From CBDIHP01 sp965279195 (GTDB lineage: Bacteria > Planctomycetota > Planctomycetia > Isosphaerales > Isosphaeraceae), in the NCBI GenBank assembly GCA_965279195.1, contig CBDIHP010000008.1, forward strand, positions 1 to 22,393: a DNA stretch of 22,393 nucleotides. The letters run 5' to 3'. Both the position numbers and the translations under genes were made by a program. Shown here in pieces: positions 14,197-21,589 of this stretch (position 1 is its first letter; the number at the start of each line of letters is the position of its first letter). A model generated the notes under the pieces. It saw only the letters and a list, made by a program, of their open reading frames with translations, did no database searches and had not been told where the DNA came from.

Positions 14197-15270
14197 TCAG
14201 ATCACGTAGTTTTCGACGAGGGCGGGTCGCGAGTCGTGGAAGAACTTGAGGTCCCTGGGAGCGACCAGGACGTCGTCCCCCTGCGAGAGGTTCAGCTCCA
14301 GGCAACGCTCCCGATTGAGCTGGACGTGGATCTCGGTGCCGTCGGTCAGGGTCATGTCGAGCTTGACGTGCCCGCCGAGCGGCGTCAGCCGGCGGATCCG
14401 GGCCGACCACGCGGGCTTGCCGTTCGGCTGGCGGACGATTTCCAGGTCGTGGGGCCGCACATAAACCGAGTACGACCCGTCCGGCCCGCTCATGTCGAAG
14501 GGCAGGGGGGTCTCGTCGCTGATGTGATCCATGCCCAGCACGGTCTCGACCCTGAGCACATTGACCGCGCCCAGGAACTCGGTCACGAACGGCGATGCCG
14601 GGTGCTCGTAGAGCGCCTGGGGCGGCCCCATCTGCTCGATCTTCCCCTTGTTCAGGACCACCACCTGGTCGGAGACCTCGAACGCCTCCTGCTGGTCGTG
14701 GGTCACGAACAGGCTCGTGACGTGGACCTCGTCGTGCAGCTTGCGGAGCCAGGTCCGGAGCTCCTCGCGGACCTTGGAGTCGAGCGCGCCGAACGGCTCG
14801 TCGAGCAGCAGCACCTTCGGCCGGGGCGCCAGCGCCCTGGCCAGCGCCACGCGCTGCCTCTGGCCGCCGGAGAGCTGCGACGGGTAGCGCTCGGCGAAGC
14901 CGCGGAGCTGGATCAGGTCGAGCAGCTCGTCGACGCGGTGGGTGATCTCCGCCTTGGGGACCCGCTGGACCTCCAGGCCGAACGCGATGTTCTTGCGGAC
15001 GGTCATGTGGCGGAACAGCGCGTAGTGCTGGAAGACGAACCCCACCCCGCGCCTCTGGACGGGCAGGTGCGTGGCGGCCTCGCCGGTCAGCTCGACGTCG
15101 CCCGAGTCGGCCGGTTCGAGCCCGGCGATGATCCGCAGGATCGTGCTCTTCCCCGACCCCGACGGCCCCAGGAGCGCCACGAGCTGGCCCTCGGGCACCT
15201 CGAACGAGACGTTGTCGACCGCTACGAACGAGCCGAACCGCTTCGCAAGATTCCGGACGACGATGCCCAC
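14197..15270 (-). CDS. cysA: Sulfate ABC transporter ATP-binding protein CysA
   Basis: 357 residues, starting at a GTG (15270) that yields MGIVVRNLAKRFGSFVAVDN, which aligns with the usual CysA N-terminus; a GAGG lies about 10 bases upstream. Walker A is GPSGSGKST (residues 35-43), the Q-loop is Q81 in FVFQHYALF, the signature LSGGQRQRVALARA lies at 133-146, Walker B is VLLLDEPFGALD (153-164), and the H-loop is H191 in VTHDQQEA. The C-terminal part carries the TOBE-like domain (SVYVRPHDLEIVRQ) seen in CysA and related importers. It powers sulfate or thiosulfate uptake with CysT and CysW. It lies 174 bases after cysW, with a palindromic repeat between, unlike the tightly overlapping genes before it. 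Confidence 0.95.
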   Translation of the reverse strand: MGIVVRNLAKRFGSFVAVDNVSFEVPEGQLVALLGPSGSGKSTILRIIAGLEPADSGDVELTGEAATHLPVQRRGVGFVFQHYALFRHMTVRKNIAFGLEVQRVPKAEITHRVDELLDLIQLRGFAERYPSQLSGGQRQRVALARALAPRPKVLLLDEPFGALDSKVREELRTWLRKLHDEVHVTSLFVTHDQQEAFEVSDQVVVLNKGKIEQMGPPQALYEHPASPFVTEFLGAVNVLRVETVLGMDHISDETPLPFDMSGPDGSYSVYVRPHDLEIVRQPNGKPAWSARIRRLTPLGGHVKLDMTLTDGTEIHVQLNRERCLELNLSQGDDVLVAPRDLKFFHDSRPALVENYVI

Positions 15271-15301
15271 GGCTCAGGCCCTCGTAGGTGGAAGAGTGGA
15301 G

Positions 15302-15432
15302 ATCGAACCGCAAGGACTCAACGAGCGCAAAAAATTCAATGGTATAGACTTGAAAATCTATCATCCAGTTAGTAACTCATTCTTTCACTCTCCCCTTCCC
15401 TTCGCGCTCTTTGCGGCTTTGCGGTTCAATCG
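15302..15432. repeat. Palindromic repeat within the sulfate operon (element B)
   Basis: The left arm (15302-15332) starts ATCGAACCGCAAGGACTC and the right arm (15402-15432) on the other strand reads GCGATTGAACCGCAAAGCCG and onward; both contain GAACCGCAA and GAGCGC(A/G). The core is AT-rich, with ATAGA-n8-TCTAT at 15345-15362. It separates cysW from cysA. It could be a REP-like insertion, a processing or stability hairpin, or carry a promoter for cysA; I cannot tell which. Confidence 0.6.
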
Positions 15433-15444
15433 CTTCTCCCTCCT

Positions 15445-16302
15445 TCAAGCCGGTTCGCCGTGTTCCCTGGAGGCGACTTGCTTGCGGAGGGTCTCCATGC
15501 CGATCAGCAGGAAGAACGAGATGCCCGCCAGGAAGATGCTCGCGGCGTAGGCGCCCTCGGGGTGGTAGCTCTCGATGCCGTCGTGGACATACAGGGTCGC
15601 CGTCTGGGTGCGGCCGAGGATGTTGCCGCTGACGACCAGCAGCGCGCCGAATTCGCCCAGCGAGCGGGCGACGGTCAGGGTGACGCCATACGCCAGGCCC
15701 CAGCGGATTGAGGGCAAGGTCACGTGCCAGAAGGTCCGCCAGTGGCCCGCGCCCAGGGTGTAGGAGACCTCCTCCTGGTCGACCCCGAACTCGCGGAGCA
15801 CGGGCACGACCTCGCGGACCACGAACGGCAGGGTCACGAACGTCGTGGCCATCACCATGCCCGGCAGCGAGTAGACCACGCGGATCCCGGCCGATTCGAG
15901 CCAGGGGCCGAACCAGCCCTTCGGGCCGTAGAGGATGATCAGCATCAGCCCGGCGATGATCGGCGAGACCGCGAATGGCAGGTCCACCAGCCCGTCGGCC
16001 AGGGTCTTGCCCCAGAACTTCTGGCGGACCAGGACGATCGCGAACAGCAGCCCGAAGACCGTGTTCACCACCGTCGCGATGGCCGTGATGAGGATCGTCA
16101 GCCCGAACGCCCGGCGCGAGTCGTCGTTGGTCAGGGCCTCCAGGAACGGCAGGAATCCGCCCGAGAGGGCCTTGCGGGTCAGGGAGAGGGTCGGGATCAG
16201 GATCAGGGCGGCGAACCACACGAGGACGACGCCGATCACCGCGCGGCGGGCGAAGGTCGTCCACGGCCCGGTGTTCCGCTCCTGGAGCGACTTAACTGCC
16301 AT
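15445..16302 (-). CDS. cysW: Sulfate ABC transporter permease CysW
   Basis: 285 residues from the ATG at 16302 (GGGAGG upstream). Six membrane segments are visible, beginning at about residues 21-41. The EAA-type loop that docks onto CysA reads EEVSYTLGAGHWRTFWHVTLP (residues 177-197), followed by RSLGEFGALLVVSGNILGRT, which is typical of CysW. It begins 11 bases inside cysT, so the two permeases are translationally coupled and form the channel heterodimer of the sulfate importer. It is last before the repeat that separates cysA. Confidence 0.94.
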   Translation of the reverse strand: MAVKSLQERNTGPWTTFARRAVIGVVLVWFAALILIPTLSLTRKALSGGFLPFLEALTNDDSRRAFGLTILITAIATVVNTVFGLLFAIVLVRQKFWGKTLADGLVDLPFAVSPIIAGLMLIILYGPKGWFGPWLESAGIRVVYSLPGMVMATTFVTLPFVVREVVPVLREFGVDQEEVSYTLGAGHWRTFWHVTLPSIRWGLAYGVTLTVARSLGEFGALLVVSGNILGRTQTATLYVHDGIESYHPEGAYAASIFLAGISFFLLIGMETLRKQVASREHGEPA

Positions 16303-17119
16303 GCTCGCCCTCCCGGCGCTGGAGGAGATTCAGGACGATCAGGATGCCCAGCGACACACCCAGCAGAACCGTAGAGACCACCATCGCCGGGTGCGGATTG
16401 CCGCTCTCGATCTCGCCGAAGACGTACATCGGCCCCGTCTTGGTCTCCAGCGGCCGGTTGCCCGCCACCATGACCACGCTGCCGAACTCACCCAGGGCCC
16501 TGGAGAACGACAGCGCGGTGCCCGTGAGGATCGCCGGCCAGAGCGTCGGCAAGGTCACGCGGCGGAAGATCGTCGCGGGGGGGGCGCCCAGCGTCGCGGC
16601 GGCCTCTTCCTCGGTCCGGTCCATTTCGAGGAGGACCGGCTGGACGCTCCGGATCACGAACGGATAGGTCACGAACAGCAGGGCCAGGATGATCCCGGGG
16701 GCCTGGTAGATCACGGGGAAGCCCGCCTGGCCGAGGATCGCGCCGAGCGTGCTCGTGGGTCCATATAAGGCGACGAGCATCAATCCGGTGACGACCGTCG
16801 GGACGGCGAAGGGGAGGTCGATGAGGGCGTTCATCAGCCCCTTGCCGGGGAAGTCGTAGCGGACGAGCACCCAGGCGGTCGCGGTCCCCATCACGGCGTT
16901 GATCCCGACCATGATCCCGGCTGTGATGAAGGTCAGCTTGAGGGCGTGCCAGGCGAAGGGGTCGACGACCGCCTTCCAGAACGCCGCGCCGCCGGGCCGG
17001 GACGCCTCGATCACGAGGGCGACCAGCGGCAGGGCGACCATCACGCCGAGGTATCCCAGCGAGAGCCCTCGTGCGGCCAGTCCGCCGGCGGACGTCCGCG
17101 GGCGCGATCCGAGTCTCAT
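16292..17119 (-). CDS. cysT: Sulfate ABC transporter permease CysT (CysU)
   Basis: 275 residues from the ATG at 17119, which overlaps the sbp stop codon as ATGA. Six membrane segments are seen. Family blocks are DLPFAVPTVVTGLMLVALYG (residues 101-120), the EAA-type loop EEEAAATLGAPPATIFRRVT (170-189) and SFSRALGEFGSVVMVAGN (204-221). It is the partner of CysW; together they carry sulfate or thiosulfate delivered by the binding protein. Overlaps at both ends show that it lies in the middle of one transcript. Confidence 0.94.
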   Translation of the reverse strand: MRLGSRPRTSAGGLAARGLSLGYLGVMVALPLVALVIEASRPGGAAFWKAVVDPFAWHALKLTFITAGIMVGINAVMGTATAWVLVRYDFPGKGLMNALIDLPFAVPTVVTGLMLVALYGPTSTLGAILGQAGFPVIYQAPGIILALLFVTYPFVIRSVQPVLLEMDRTEEEAAATLGAPPATIFRRVTLPTLWPAILTGTALSFSRALGEFGSVVMVAGNRPLETKTGPMYVFGEIESGNPHPAMVVSTVLLGVSLGILIVLNLLQRREGEHGS

Positions 17120-18231
17120 TTCTTGCCGTCCTTGCTCGCCCCGCCCTTCGACGCAGCCTGATCTTTGGAGGTGAAGATCGACGCCCAGACGCCGCCGGAG
17201 TCGAAGACCTTCGCCTTCACCTTGCTCCAGCCGTCCAGACCCGGGTCGCGGATCGTGAACAGGCCCGCCGGCCGGGGCTGGAACCCGAGCTTGTTGTCGA
17301 GCGCATTGTCCGTCGGCCGGAACCCGTACTTCGCCAGGATCGTCTGGCCCGACCCGGACCGCAGGAACGCCAGGAAGGCCTCGGCGACGTCCTTGTTCCC
17401 GTGCCGCCTGAGCGACGGCTCCAGGAGCGCCACCGGGCTCTCGATCTGGAGCGTGACCGGGGGCAGTACGGTGGCGATGTCGGAGCCGATGGCCTCCTTG
17501 CGGAGGATCAGCTCGTTCTCATAGGTCACGACCGCGTCGCCGATCCCGCGTTCGAAGGTCGCGAGGCTCTGCCGGCCGGAACTGTCCATGTTGACGACGT
17601 TCTTCTGGACCCTCGCCAGCAACTCGCGGGCGGCGTCGGGGTCGGGCTTCGACTTCGGCCCGCCGGGACCGTACAGGCCCGCCCCATAAACCGCCATGAT
17701 GTTCCAGCGCGCCCCGCCGGACGTCTTGGGGTCGGGATACAGGACGCCGACGCCCGCCCGGGCGAGGCCCGACCAGTCGTGGATCGACTTCGGGTTCCCC
17801 GGCCGGACGCCGATGACGACGAGGCTGTGGGTGAGCATCCCGCCGCCGGGGCCCTTGTTCCAGGCCTTGGGGACGAGGCCGGCCTTCACGAGCAGGTCCA
17901 TGTCGCTTTCGAGCGAGAGGACCGCGATGTCGGCGTCGAAGCCGGCGGCGATCGCGCGGGCCTGGGCGCCCGAGGCGTTGTAAGACTCCTCGAACTTGAC
18001 TGTCCGGCCGGTCTTCTCCTTCCAGGCGGCCTGGAAGGCGGGGATCAGCCCCTCGTGGAAGACCTCGCGGACGACCGAGTAGGCCCCGATCGTGATGACG
18101 TCGCCGGCCGAGGAGGTCTCGCCGGCGCCCAGCGGGGCGCACGACGCGAGCAGGCCGCAGAGCAGGGAGGCGATCAGGGGCGCGACGGGCCGTCGTCGGC
18201 GTCCCCCGGGGTGGTCAGATCGTCCAGTCAC
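17116..18231 (-). CDS. sbp: Sulfate-binding lipoprotein Sbp
   Basis: 371 residues from a GTG at 18231, supported by GGGAG (18239-18243) 7 bases upstream and by a proper lipoprotein signal following it: basic residues 11-14, a hydrophobic core, and the lipobox LASC with the lipidated cysteine at 31. Mature-domain hallmarks are SYNASGAQARAIAAGFDADI (sulfate-site Ser-Gly and QARA), DPKTSGGARWNIMAVYGA, DSSGRQSLATFERGIGDAVV and YENELILRKE, all typical of Sbp/CysP. It captures sulfate (or thiosulfate) outside the cytoplasmic membrane for CysT, CysW and CysA. It starts 17 bases inside the regulator gene. The C-terminal tail is Lys/Ala/Gly-rich. Confidence 0.93.
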   Translation of the reverse strand: MTGRSDHPGGRRRRPVAPLIASLLCGLLASCAPLGAGETSSAGDVITIGAYSVVREVFHEGLIPAFQAAWKEKTGRTVKFEESYNASGAQARAIAAGFDADIAVLSLESDMDLLVKAGLVPKAWNKGPGGGMLTHSLVVIGVRPGNPKSIHDWSGLARAGVGVLYPDPKTSGGARWNIMAVYGAGLYGPGGPKSKPDPDAARELLARVQKNVVNMDSSGRQSLATFERGIGDAVVTYENELILRKEAIGSDIATVLPPVTLQIESPVALLEPSLRRHGNKDVAEAFLAFLRSGSGQTILAKYGFRPTDNALDNKLGFQPRPAGLFTIRDPGLDGWSKVKAKVFDSGGVWASIFTSKDQAASKGGASKDGKK

Positions 18232-18664
18232 CGACGTACTCCCGCTGCTTGGCGCGACTCTCCCGGAGGAGGTCCGCGAGCGTGGTCTGGTCGACCACGT
18301 CCGAGACCGCCTGGCGGACCCGGCCCCAGAACCCGAAGAAGTTGCACTCGCCGTGGAACTCGCACTCCTTGGGTCGCGACTGGCTGACGCAGTCCACCGG
18401 CGCGATCGGGCCGTCCACGTACCGCATGATCGCCCCGACCGTGATCTCCTCCGGCGGCTTCGCCAGGACGTAGCCCCCCTCCGCACCGCGCTTGCTCCTG
18501 ACGAACCCGCCCCCCTTGAGCTGGGAGAGGATCACCTCCAGGAACCGCACCGGGATGAGCTGCTTCTCGGCGATGTCGGCGATCTTGAGGGGCTCGCTCG
18601 AATCATGCTCCGCCAGCGCATACACCGCCCGGAGTGCGTAGTAACATTTCGAGGAGACACTCAT
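18215..18664 (-). CDS. Rrf2-family transcriptional regulator of the sulfate operon
   Basis: 149 residues from the ATG at 18664 (a GTG at 18673 is a weaker alternative). The N-terminal winged helix starts SSKCYYALRAVYALAEHD and includes KIADIAEKQLIPVRFLEVIL (residues 27-46, the recognition region) and the wing GGGFVRSKRGAEGGYVLAKP (51-70). Three cysteines, C92, C101 and C107, have spacing C-x8-C-x5-C, in the position where IscR and NsrR hold an iron-sulfur cluster (there C-x5-C-x5-C). Location at the head of the operon points to control of sulfate uptake by cysteine or Fe-S status, similar in role to CymR. An inverted repeat in its promoter suggests autoregulation. Confidence 0.92.
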   Translation of the reverse strand: MSVSSKCYYALRAVYALAEHDSSEPLKIADIAEKQLIPVRFLEVILSQLKGGGFVRSKRGAEGGYVLAKPPEEITVGAIMRYVDGPIAPVDCVSQSRPKECEFHGECNFFGFWGRVRQAVSDVVDQTTLADLLRESRAKQREYVGDWTI

Positions 18665-18707
18665 GCGCCACACCCCTCACGCCCCGTCGGTCCATCCGTC
18701 ATGTCGA

Positions 18708-18736
18708 ATCATCCCTATTTCGATTCGATAGGTCAA
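18708..18736 (-). promoter_or_regulatory. Promoter of the sulfate operon with an embedded operator-like palindrome
   Basis: On the minus strand TTGACC (18731-18736) is a 5-of-6-quality -35 and GATGAT (18708-18713) a weaker -10, separated by 17 bases. The inverted repeat CCTAT-N9-ATAGG (18714-18732) covers the whole spacer and touches the -35 element. A repressor bound here would block RNA polymerase. The likely binder is the Rrf2-type regulator whose gene starts about 44 bases downstream. The hexamers and repeat are seen; the binding is inferred. Confidence 0.6.
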
Positions 18737-18791
18737 GATGGATCGCCCGAGAAGGCCCTCGCCTTCCGCGGGGTTGTGCTTCCTCCGCCGG

Positions 18792-18822
18792 TTGGCCCCG
18801 GCCGGTCGTCAGCGGGTAAACT
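18792..18822 (+). promoter_or_regulatory. Weak promoter candidate for the propeller gene
   Basis: TTGGCC (18792-18797) and TAAACT (18817-18822) are 19 bases apart, upstream of the gene starting at 18881. The -10 is good, the -35 and spacing are poor, so this is tentative. Confidence 0.25.
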
Positions 18823-18880
18823 CGTCTCAATCGGGGGGTGGTCCTCGGGGTCGATCGGGCGAGAAAGCAGGAACCGAGCC

Positions 18881-20317
18881 ATGAAGCGTGCCAGGCCGTT
18901 GCCCCGGCGTCCCACGGTCGAGGGCCTCGAAGCCCGGCCGTTGCTCGCCAGCGGGTTCTTCGTCGGCGGCGAGGCCGTGAGTCCGTTCGGCGGCGGCAAC
19001 CTCGCCGAGATCCTCCGGGTGGACCCGACCACGGGCGCGGTCTCCTTGCTGACCCAGTTCCTGCAGCAGCAAGGGTTCGTCCAGCGCCCGTCGCTCGCGA
19101 AGCTCGAAGGCCTGGCGCTGGAGCCGTCCGGGAGCCTGATCGCCGTCGGGCCGGCGGCGACCTGCGTGGCCCCCGCAGGCACCTTCGACGTCTACCGCGT
19201 CCGGACCGACACGGGCACAGTCTCGCTGCTGACCCGGTTCACCCCGCTCGGGCTGAACAGCTTCGCCCTGCTGAATCGGGTGGACGACGTCGCCGTGGCG
19301 CCGAATGGCGACATCGTCATCGCCGGAGCGGGCGTGAGTTCACCGGCGTCGCCCGTCGCGCCCCGGATCGTCAGGGTCAACCCGGCCTCGGGGGCACAGA
19401 CGGTCGTCACCGAATTCCTTGGGAGAGCGGGGTTCACGACGGTCGCGACCCTCGATCGCCTCGACGGCCTGACTGTCCTGCCCGACGGGACGATCGTCGC
19501 CCTCGGGTTCGGCGGCGACTTCGGGAGCACGGTCAAGTCGGCGCGATTGATCCGGGTGAATCCCGCCACCGGCGCCCAGGCGGTCTTCAGCCGGTTCCAG
19601 GGCGGGGGCTTCGGCCAGTTCCCGCTCCTGAGCGAGGCGACCGGCGTGTCCTCGACGCCGGACGGTCGGGTCCTCGTGAGCGGCCTCGGGCTCGACATCC
19701 CGAGCGCGAAGGTCCTGGCCCGCGTCGTCAGCGTGGATGCGGCGACGGGGGCACAGTCGATCCTCAAGACGTTCCCGCCCGTGAACTCCGGCGGGCCGCT
19801 GATCGACCGCGCGACGGCCGTGACCTTCGCGCCCGTCGCGGCGACCGCGCTCGTCGGCGGGATCAAGCGGGTCCCGAACGTCGGGAACCTGGTCGATTTC
19901 GGGATCGGACGCCTGTTCAAGGTGAACCCGTCGAACAGTTCGACCACACAGGTCGCCCTGTTCGGCGCGGGGACGCCCGGCCCCCTCGTGCGGCTCACCG
20001 CCGTCGCCGCCGGCCCCGCGCTCGACGACTTGATTCCGCCGGTCACCATCAAGAACCCTGCGGTCGCCCGGTCCGGCCGCGCCGTCTCGTTCCGGTTCCG
20101 GGTCCCCCGGGCAACGTCCCTCGCTCGCTTCACCTATCGCGTCGACTGGGACGGCGACGGCACGATCGACCAGACCGTCATCGACGCCTCTCGGACCCTC
20201 TCCCTCCGCCACACCTTCGCCACCCCGGGCGAGACCACCCCCGTCGTCTCGGTCGTCAACGCCTCGGGCGTGTCGAGCAGCTTCGTGGCCGGGCGGCTCA
20301 GGATCCGCGGGAATTGA
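18881..20317 (+). CDS. Secreted LEPR-XLL-type protein, six-repeat beta-propeller with PKD-like end
   Basis: 478 residues from the ATG at 18881 (AGGA about 9 bases upstream). The N-terminus RRPTVEGLEARPLLASG resembles the LEPR-XLL export signature of planctomycete surface proteins. Six repeats of about 60 residues start near 45, 105, 164, 225, 282 and 345; each has (R)V(N/D)P-x-(T/S)GA-x-x-x-(L/V)-x-x-F, then a block like LDGLTVLPDGTIVALG. Six such units suggest a six-bladed beta-propeller, NHL/SMP-30-like in rhythm. The C-terminal 70 residues (YRVDWDGDGTIDQTVIDAS and onward) look like a PKD/Ig-like domain with a Ca-binding-like D-x-D-G-D-G. Role unknown; surface or extracellular binding is inferred. 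It is divergent from the sulfate operon. Confidence 0.85.
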   Translation: MKRARPLPRRPTVEGLEARPLLASGFFVGGEAVSPFGGGNLAEILRVDPTTGAVSLLTQFLQQQGFVQRPSLAKLEGLALEPSGSLIAVGPAATCVAPAGTFDVYRVRTDTGTVSLLTRFTPLGLNSFALLNRVDDVAVAPNGDIVIAGAGVSSPASPVAPRIVRVNPASGAQTVVTEFLGRAGFTTVATLDRLDGLTVLPDGTIVALGFGGDFGSTVKSARLIRVNPATGAQAVFSRFQGGGFGQFPLLSEATGVSSTPDGRVLVSGLGLDIPSAKVLARVVSVDAATGAQSILKTFPPVNSGGPLIDRATAVTFAPVAATALVGGIKRVPNVGNLVDFGIGRLFKVNPSNSSTTQVALFGAGTPGPLVRLTAVAAGPALDDLIPPVTIKNPAVARSGRAVSFRFRVPRATSLARFTYRVDWDGDGTIDQTVIDASRTLSLRHTFATPGETTPVVSVVNASGVSSSFVAGRLRIRGN

Positions 20318-20322
20318 ATCGC
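20310..20322 (+). repeat. Dispersed word GGAATTGAATCGC, copy 3
   Basis: Identical 13 bases to 6228-6240. Here the word straddles the stop codon of the propeller gene and is followed by a palindromic stretch, as in the first copy. Confidence 0.55.
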
Positions 20323-20347
20323 AAGTGCGGGGGGAAGGAACCACAGA

Positions 20348-20428
20348 GACGCGGAGGATGCTGGGGCTGGGATCCTTGATATTCGATCAGGCAGTGCCGA
20401 TCTGATCTCGTCCCATCTCCTCCGCGTC
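20348..20428. repeat. Nested palindrome between convergent genes (element C)
   Basis: Outer arms GACGCGGAGGA (20348-20358) and TCCTCCGCGTC (20418-20428) are perfect inverted repeats of 11 bases. Inside, GATCAG (20385-20390) and CTGATC (20402-20407) form a second stem. The left flank GGAACCACAGAGACGCGGAG resembles element A. Lying between stops at 20317 and 20448, it may serve as a shared terminator. Confidence 0.6.
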
Positions 20429-20447
20429 CGTACGGCTCCACCCCACG

Positions 20448-20855
20448 TCATTCCCCGCCCAGGATCCGGATCTCTTTCTGTCGTCGCAGCTTCCTGGCCG
20501 TGGCGTCTTCCCAGTCGATGGCTTCATTTTGCAGGAAGTCGAGGGCCTGGGCGCGCAGGTCGTCGGGCGGGGTGACGCCGAGTTCGGCGTGGCGGACGAC
20601 GATCCCGGCGTAGGCGAGCCGGGGGTAGTCGTCCCAGAGGGACTTGTCGGGCTCGGCGACCTCGGCCTCGAGGTTCTGGATGGATTTCACGAGGGTCTCG
20701 ACGTTCGCCAGTTTCTGCTGGACCTGGTCGAACGTCATCGGGTTGCGGTCATCCATGAGGTCGTCGTAGACCGCGCCGTGGACGGATTCGAACGCCTGGT
20801 CGATCGCGTCGTTGGCGTCATCGTTCTCGTAGCTCTTGACACCCCAGTGGCCCAT
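20448..20855 (-). CDS. Small protein, DUF4259-like
   Basis: 135 residues from the ATG at 20855. The N-terminus MGHWGVKSYENDDANDAIDQ closely follows the pattern M-G-x-W-G-x-x-x-x-x-N-D-x-A-x-D seen in DUF4259 proteins, but the remainder is not certain enough to prove the family. The protein is acidic and helical, with VQQKLANVETLVKSIQNLEA (residues 45-64) as a possible coiled coil and a basic C-terminal stretch (ARKLRRQKEIR). No export signal or catalytic motif was seen. It follows the DUF4188 gene by 55 bases on the same strand, so cotranscription is likely. Confidence 0.75.
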   Translation of the reverse strand: MGHWGVKSYENDDANDAIDQAFESVHGAVYDDLMDDRNPMTFDQVQQKLANVETLVKSIQNLEAEVAEPDKSLWDDYPRLAYAGIVVRHAELGVTPPDDLRAQALDFLQNEAIDWEDATARKLRRQKEIRILGGE

Positions 20856-20910
20856 CGCGGCGCGGTCCTCGGCGGTTGGAACGGAGAAAGGGGATCGGTG
20901 GAGGTTCGAT

Positions 20911-21381
20911 CTAGCGAGTCCGTCGGTTGAGTCGATCGCGGCCGGTGGTGAGGGGGCCGACGGGTTCCTTGAGGATCCCGAAGGCCGAGAGCCCCGTGGG
21001 GGGGCAGTTCATGTAGATCGACTCGGCCCCGTCGCGGGCGACGATGTAGGCCTCGTGATAGACGCCGATGTCCCCCTTCGACCGCATCCGCTCGACGGCC
21101 GACCGCCACCAGGCCGAGTGGGGTTCCCGGCGTGCCCAGGCTTCGAGCAAGTCGAAGCCGGACCAGTACTGGAGGAACCCGAGGTGCCGCCCGTCGAACC
21201 GGACCCGCTCGGAGTGGAGCAGCCCGGCCTTCTCGGCGATGGCCTTCGCCGAGGCCCGCTCGACCTCGTTCGCGAGGCGTTTGACGTGCCCCCAGGCCGT
21301 CCACTTGAGGGCACGCAGGCCCATGCGGAGGAGGACGAGCTCAGTCACGCCGTCCGGGATGACTGCGACCACGCGATTCAT
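20911..21381 (-). CDS. DUF4188 domain protein (monooxygenase-like fold)
   Basis: 156 residues from the ATG at 21381, preceded by TGAGG. Residues 66-112 carry the family core: HLGFLQYWSGFDLLEAWARR, AWWRSAVERMRSKGDIG, and GVYHEAY with H109. DUF4188 proteins adopt a ferredoxin-like alpha-beta barrel as in small heme-binding monooxygenases and aldoxime dehydratases, but their activity is not established. The following IYMNCPPTGLSAFG is also family-typical. It is the first of two genes and is divergent from the DUF1559 gene. Confidence 0.8.
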   Translation of the reverse strand: MNRVVAVIPDGVTELVLLRMGLRALKWTAWGHVKRLANEVERASAKAIAEKAGLLHSERVRFDGRHLGFLQYWSGFDLLEAWARREPHSAWWRSAVERMRSKGDIGVYHEAYIVARDGAESIYMNCPPTGLSAFGILKEPVGPLTTGRDRLNRRTR

Positions 21382-21485
21382 GCCTGTCCGGCCTCAAGTG
21401 ATGCACGGGCGCCCGGGGGAGATTCTAGAGGAACGGACGGGGCCGTGTCCACGCCAGGTGAATATCCCGCTAACAAATGTGGAAG

Positions 21486-21549
21486 TAATGGGAATTTTTT
21501 ATGAATTCAGGAGAATTCCATTGAACCGTTCGTGACGTCCTCCCATCAT
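21486..21549 (+). promoter_or_regulatory. AT-rich promoter region upstream of the DUF1559 gene
   Basis: This is one of the few AT-rich patches in the window. An inverted repeat, AATGGGAATT (from about 21487) against AATTCCATT (to about 21522), contains two GAATTC sites with AGGA between. Directly after it, TTGAAC (21521-21526) and CATCAT (21544-21549) are 17 bases apart and could be the promoter of the gene starting at 21590. Both hexamers match the consensus at only 4 of 6 positions. Confidence 0.35.
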
Positions 21550-21589
21550 GCCCGCGATCCAATGAATTCGTCCGTCGAGGAGATGATCC

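Noticed and set aside
14086..15372. A long plus-strand frame opposite cysA
   Set aside because: It is antisense to a textbook ABC ATPase with all its motifs.
18232..18486. A longer N-terminus for the sulfate-binding protein
   Set aside because: It would overlap the regulator gene almost entirely and put an Arg/Ser-rich shadow sequence before the lipoprotein signal; the GTG at 18231 with GGGAG fits.
21501..21518. Two close GAATTC sites as a cloning artefact
   Set aside because: The surrounding sequence continues smoothly with normal promoter-like composition, and there is no linker or vector sequence.
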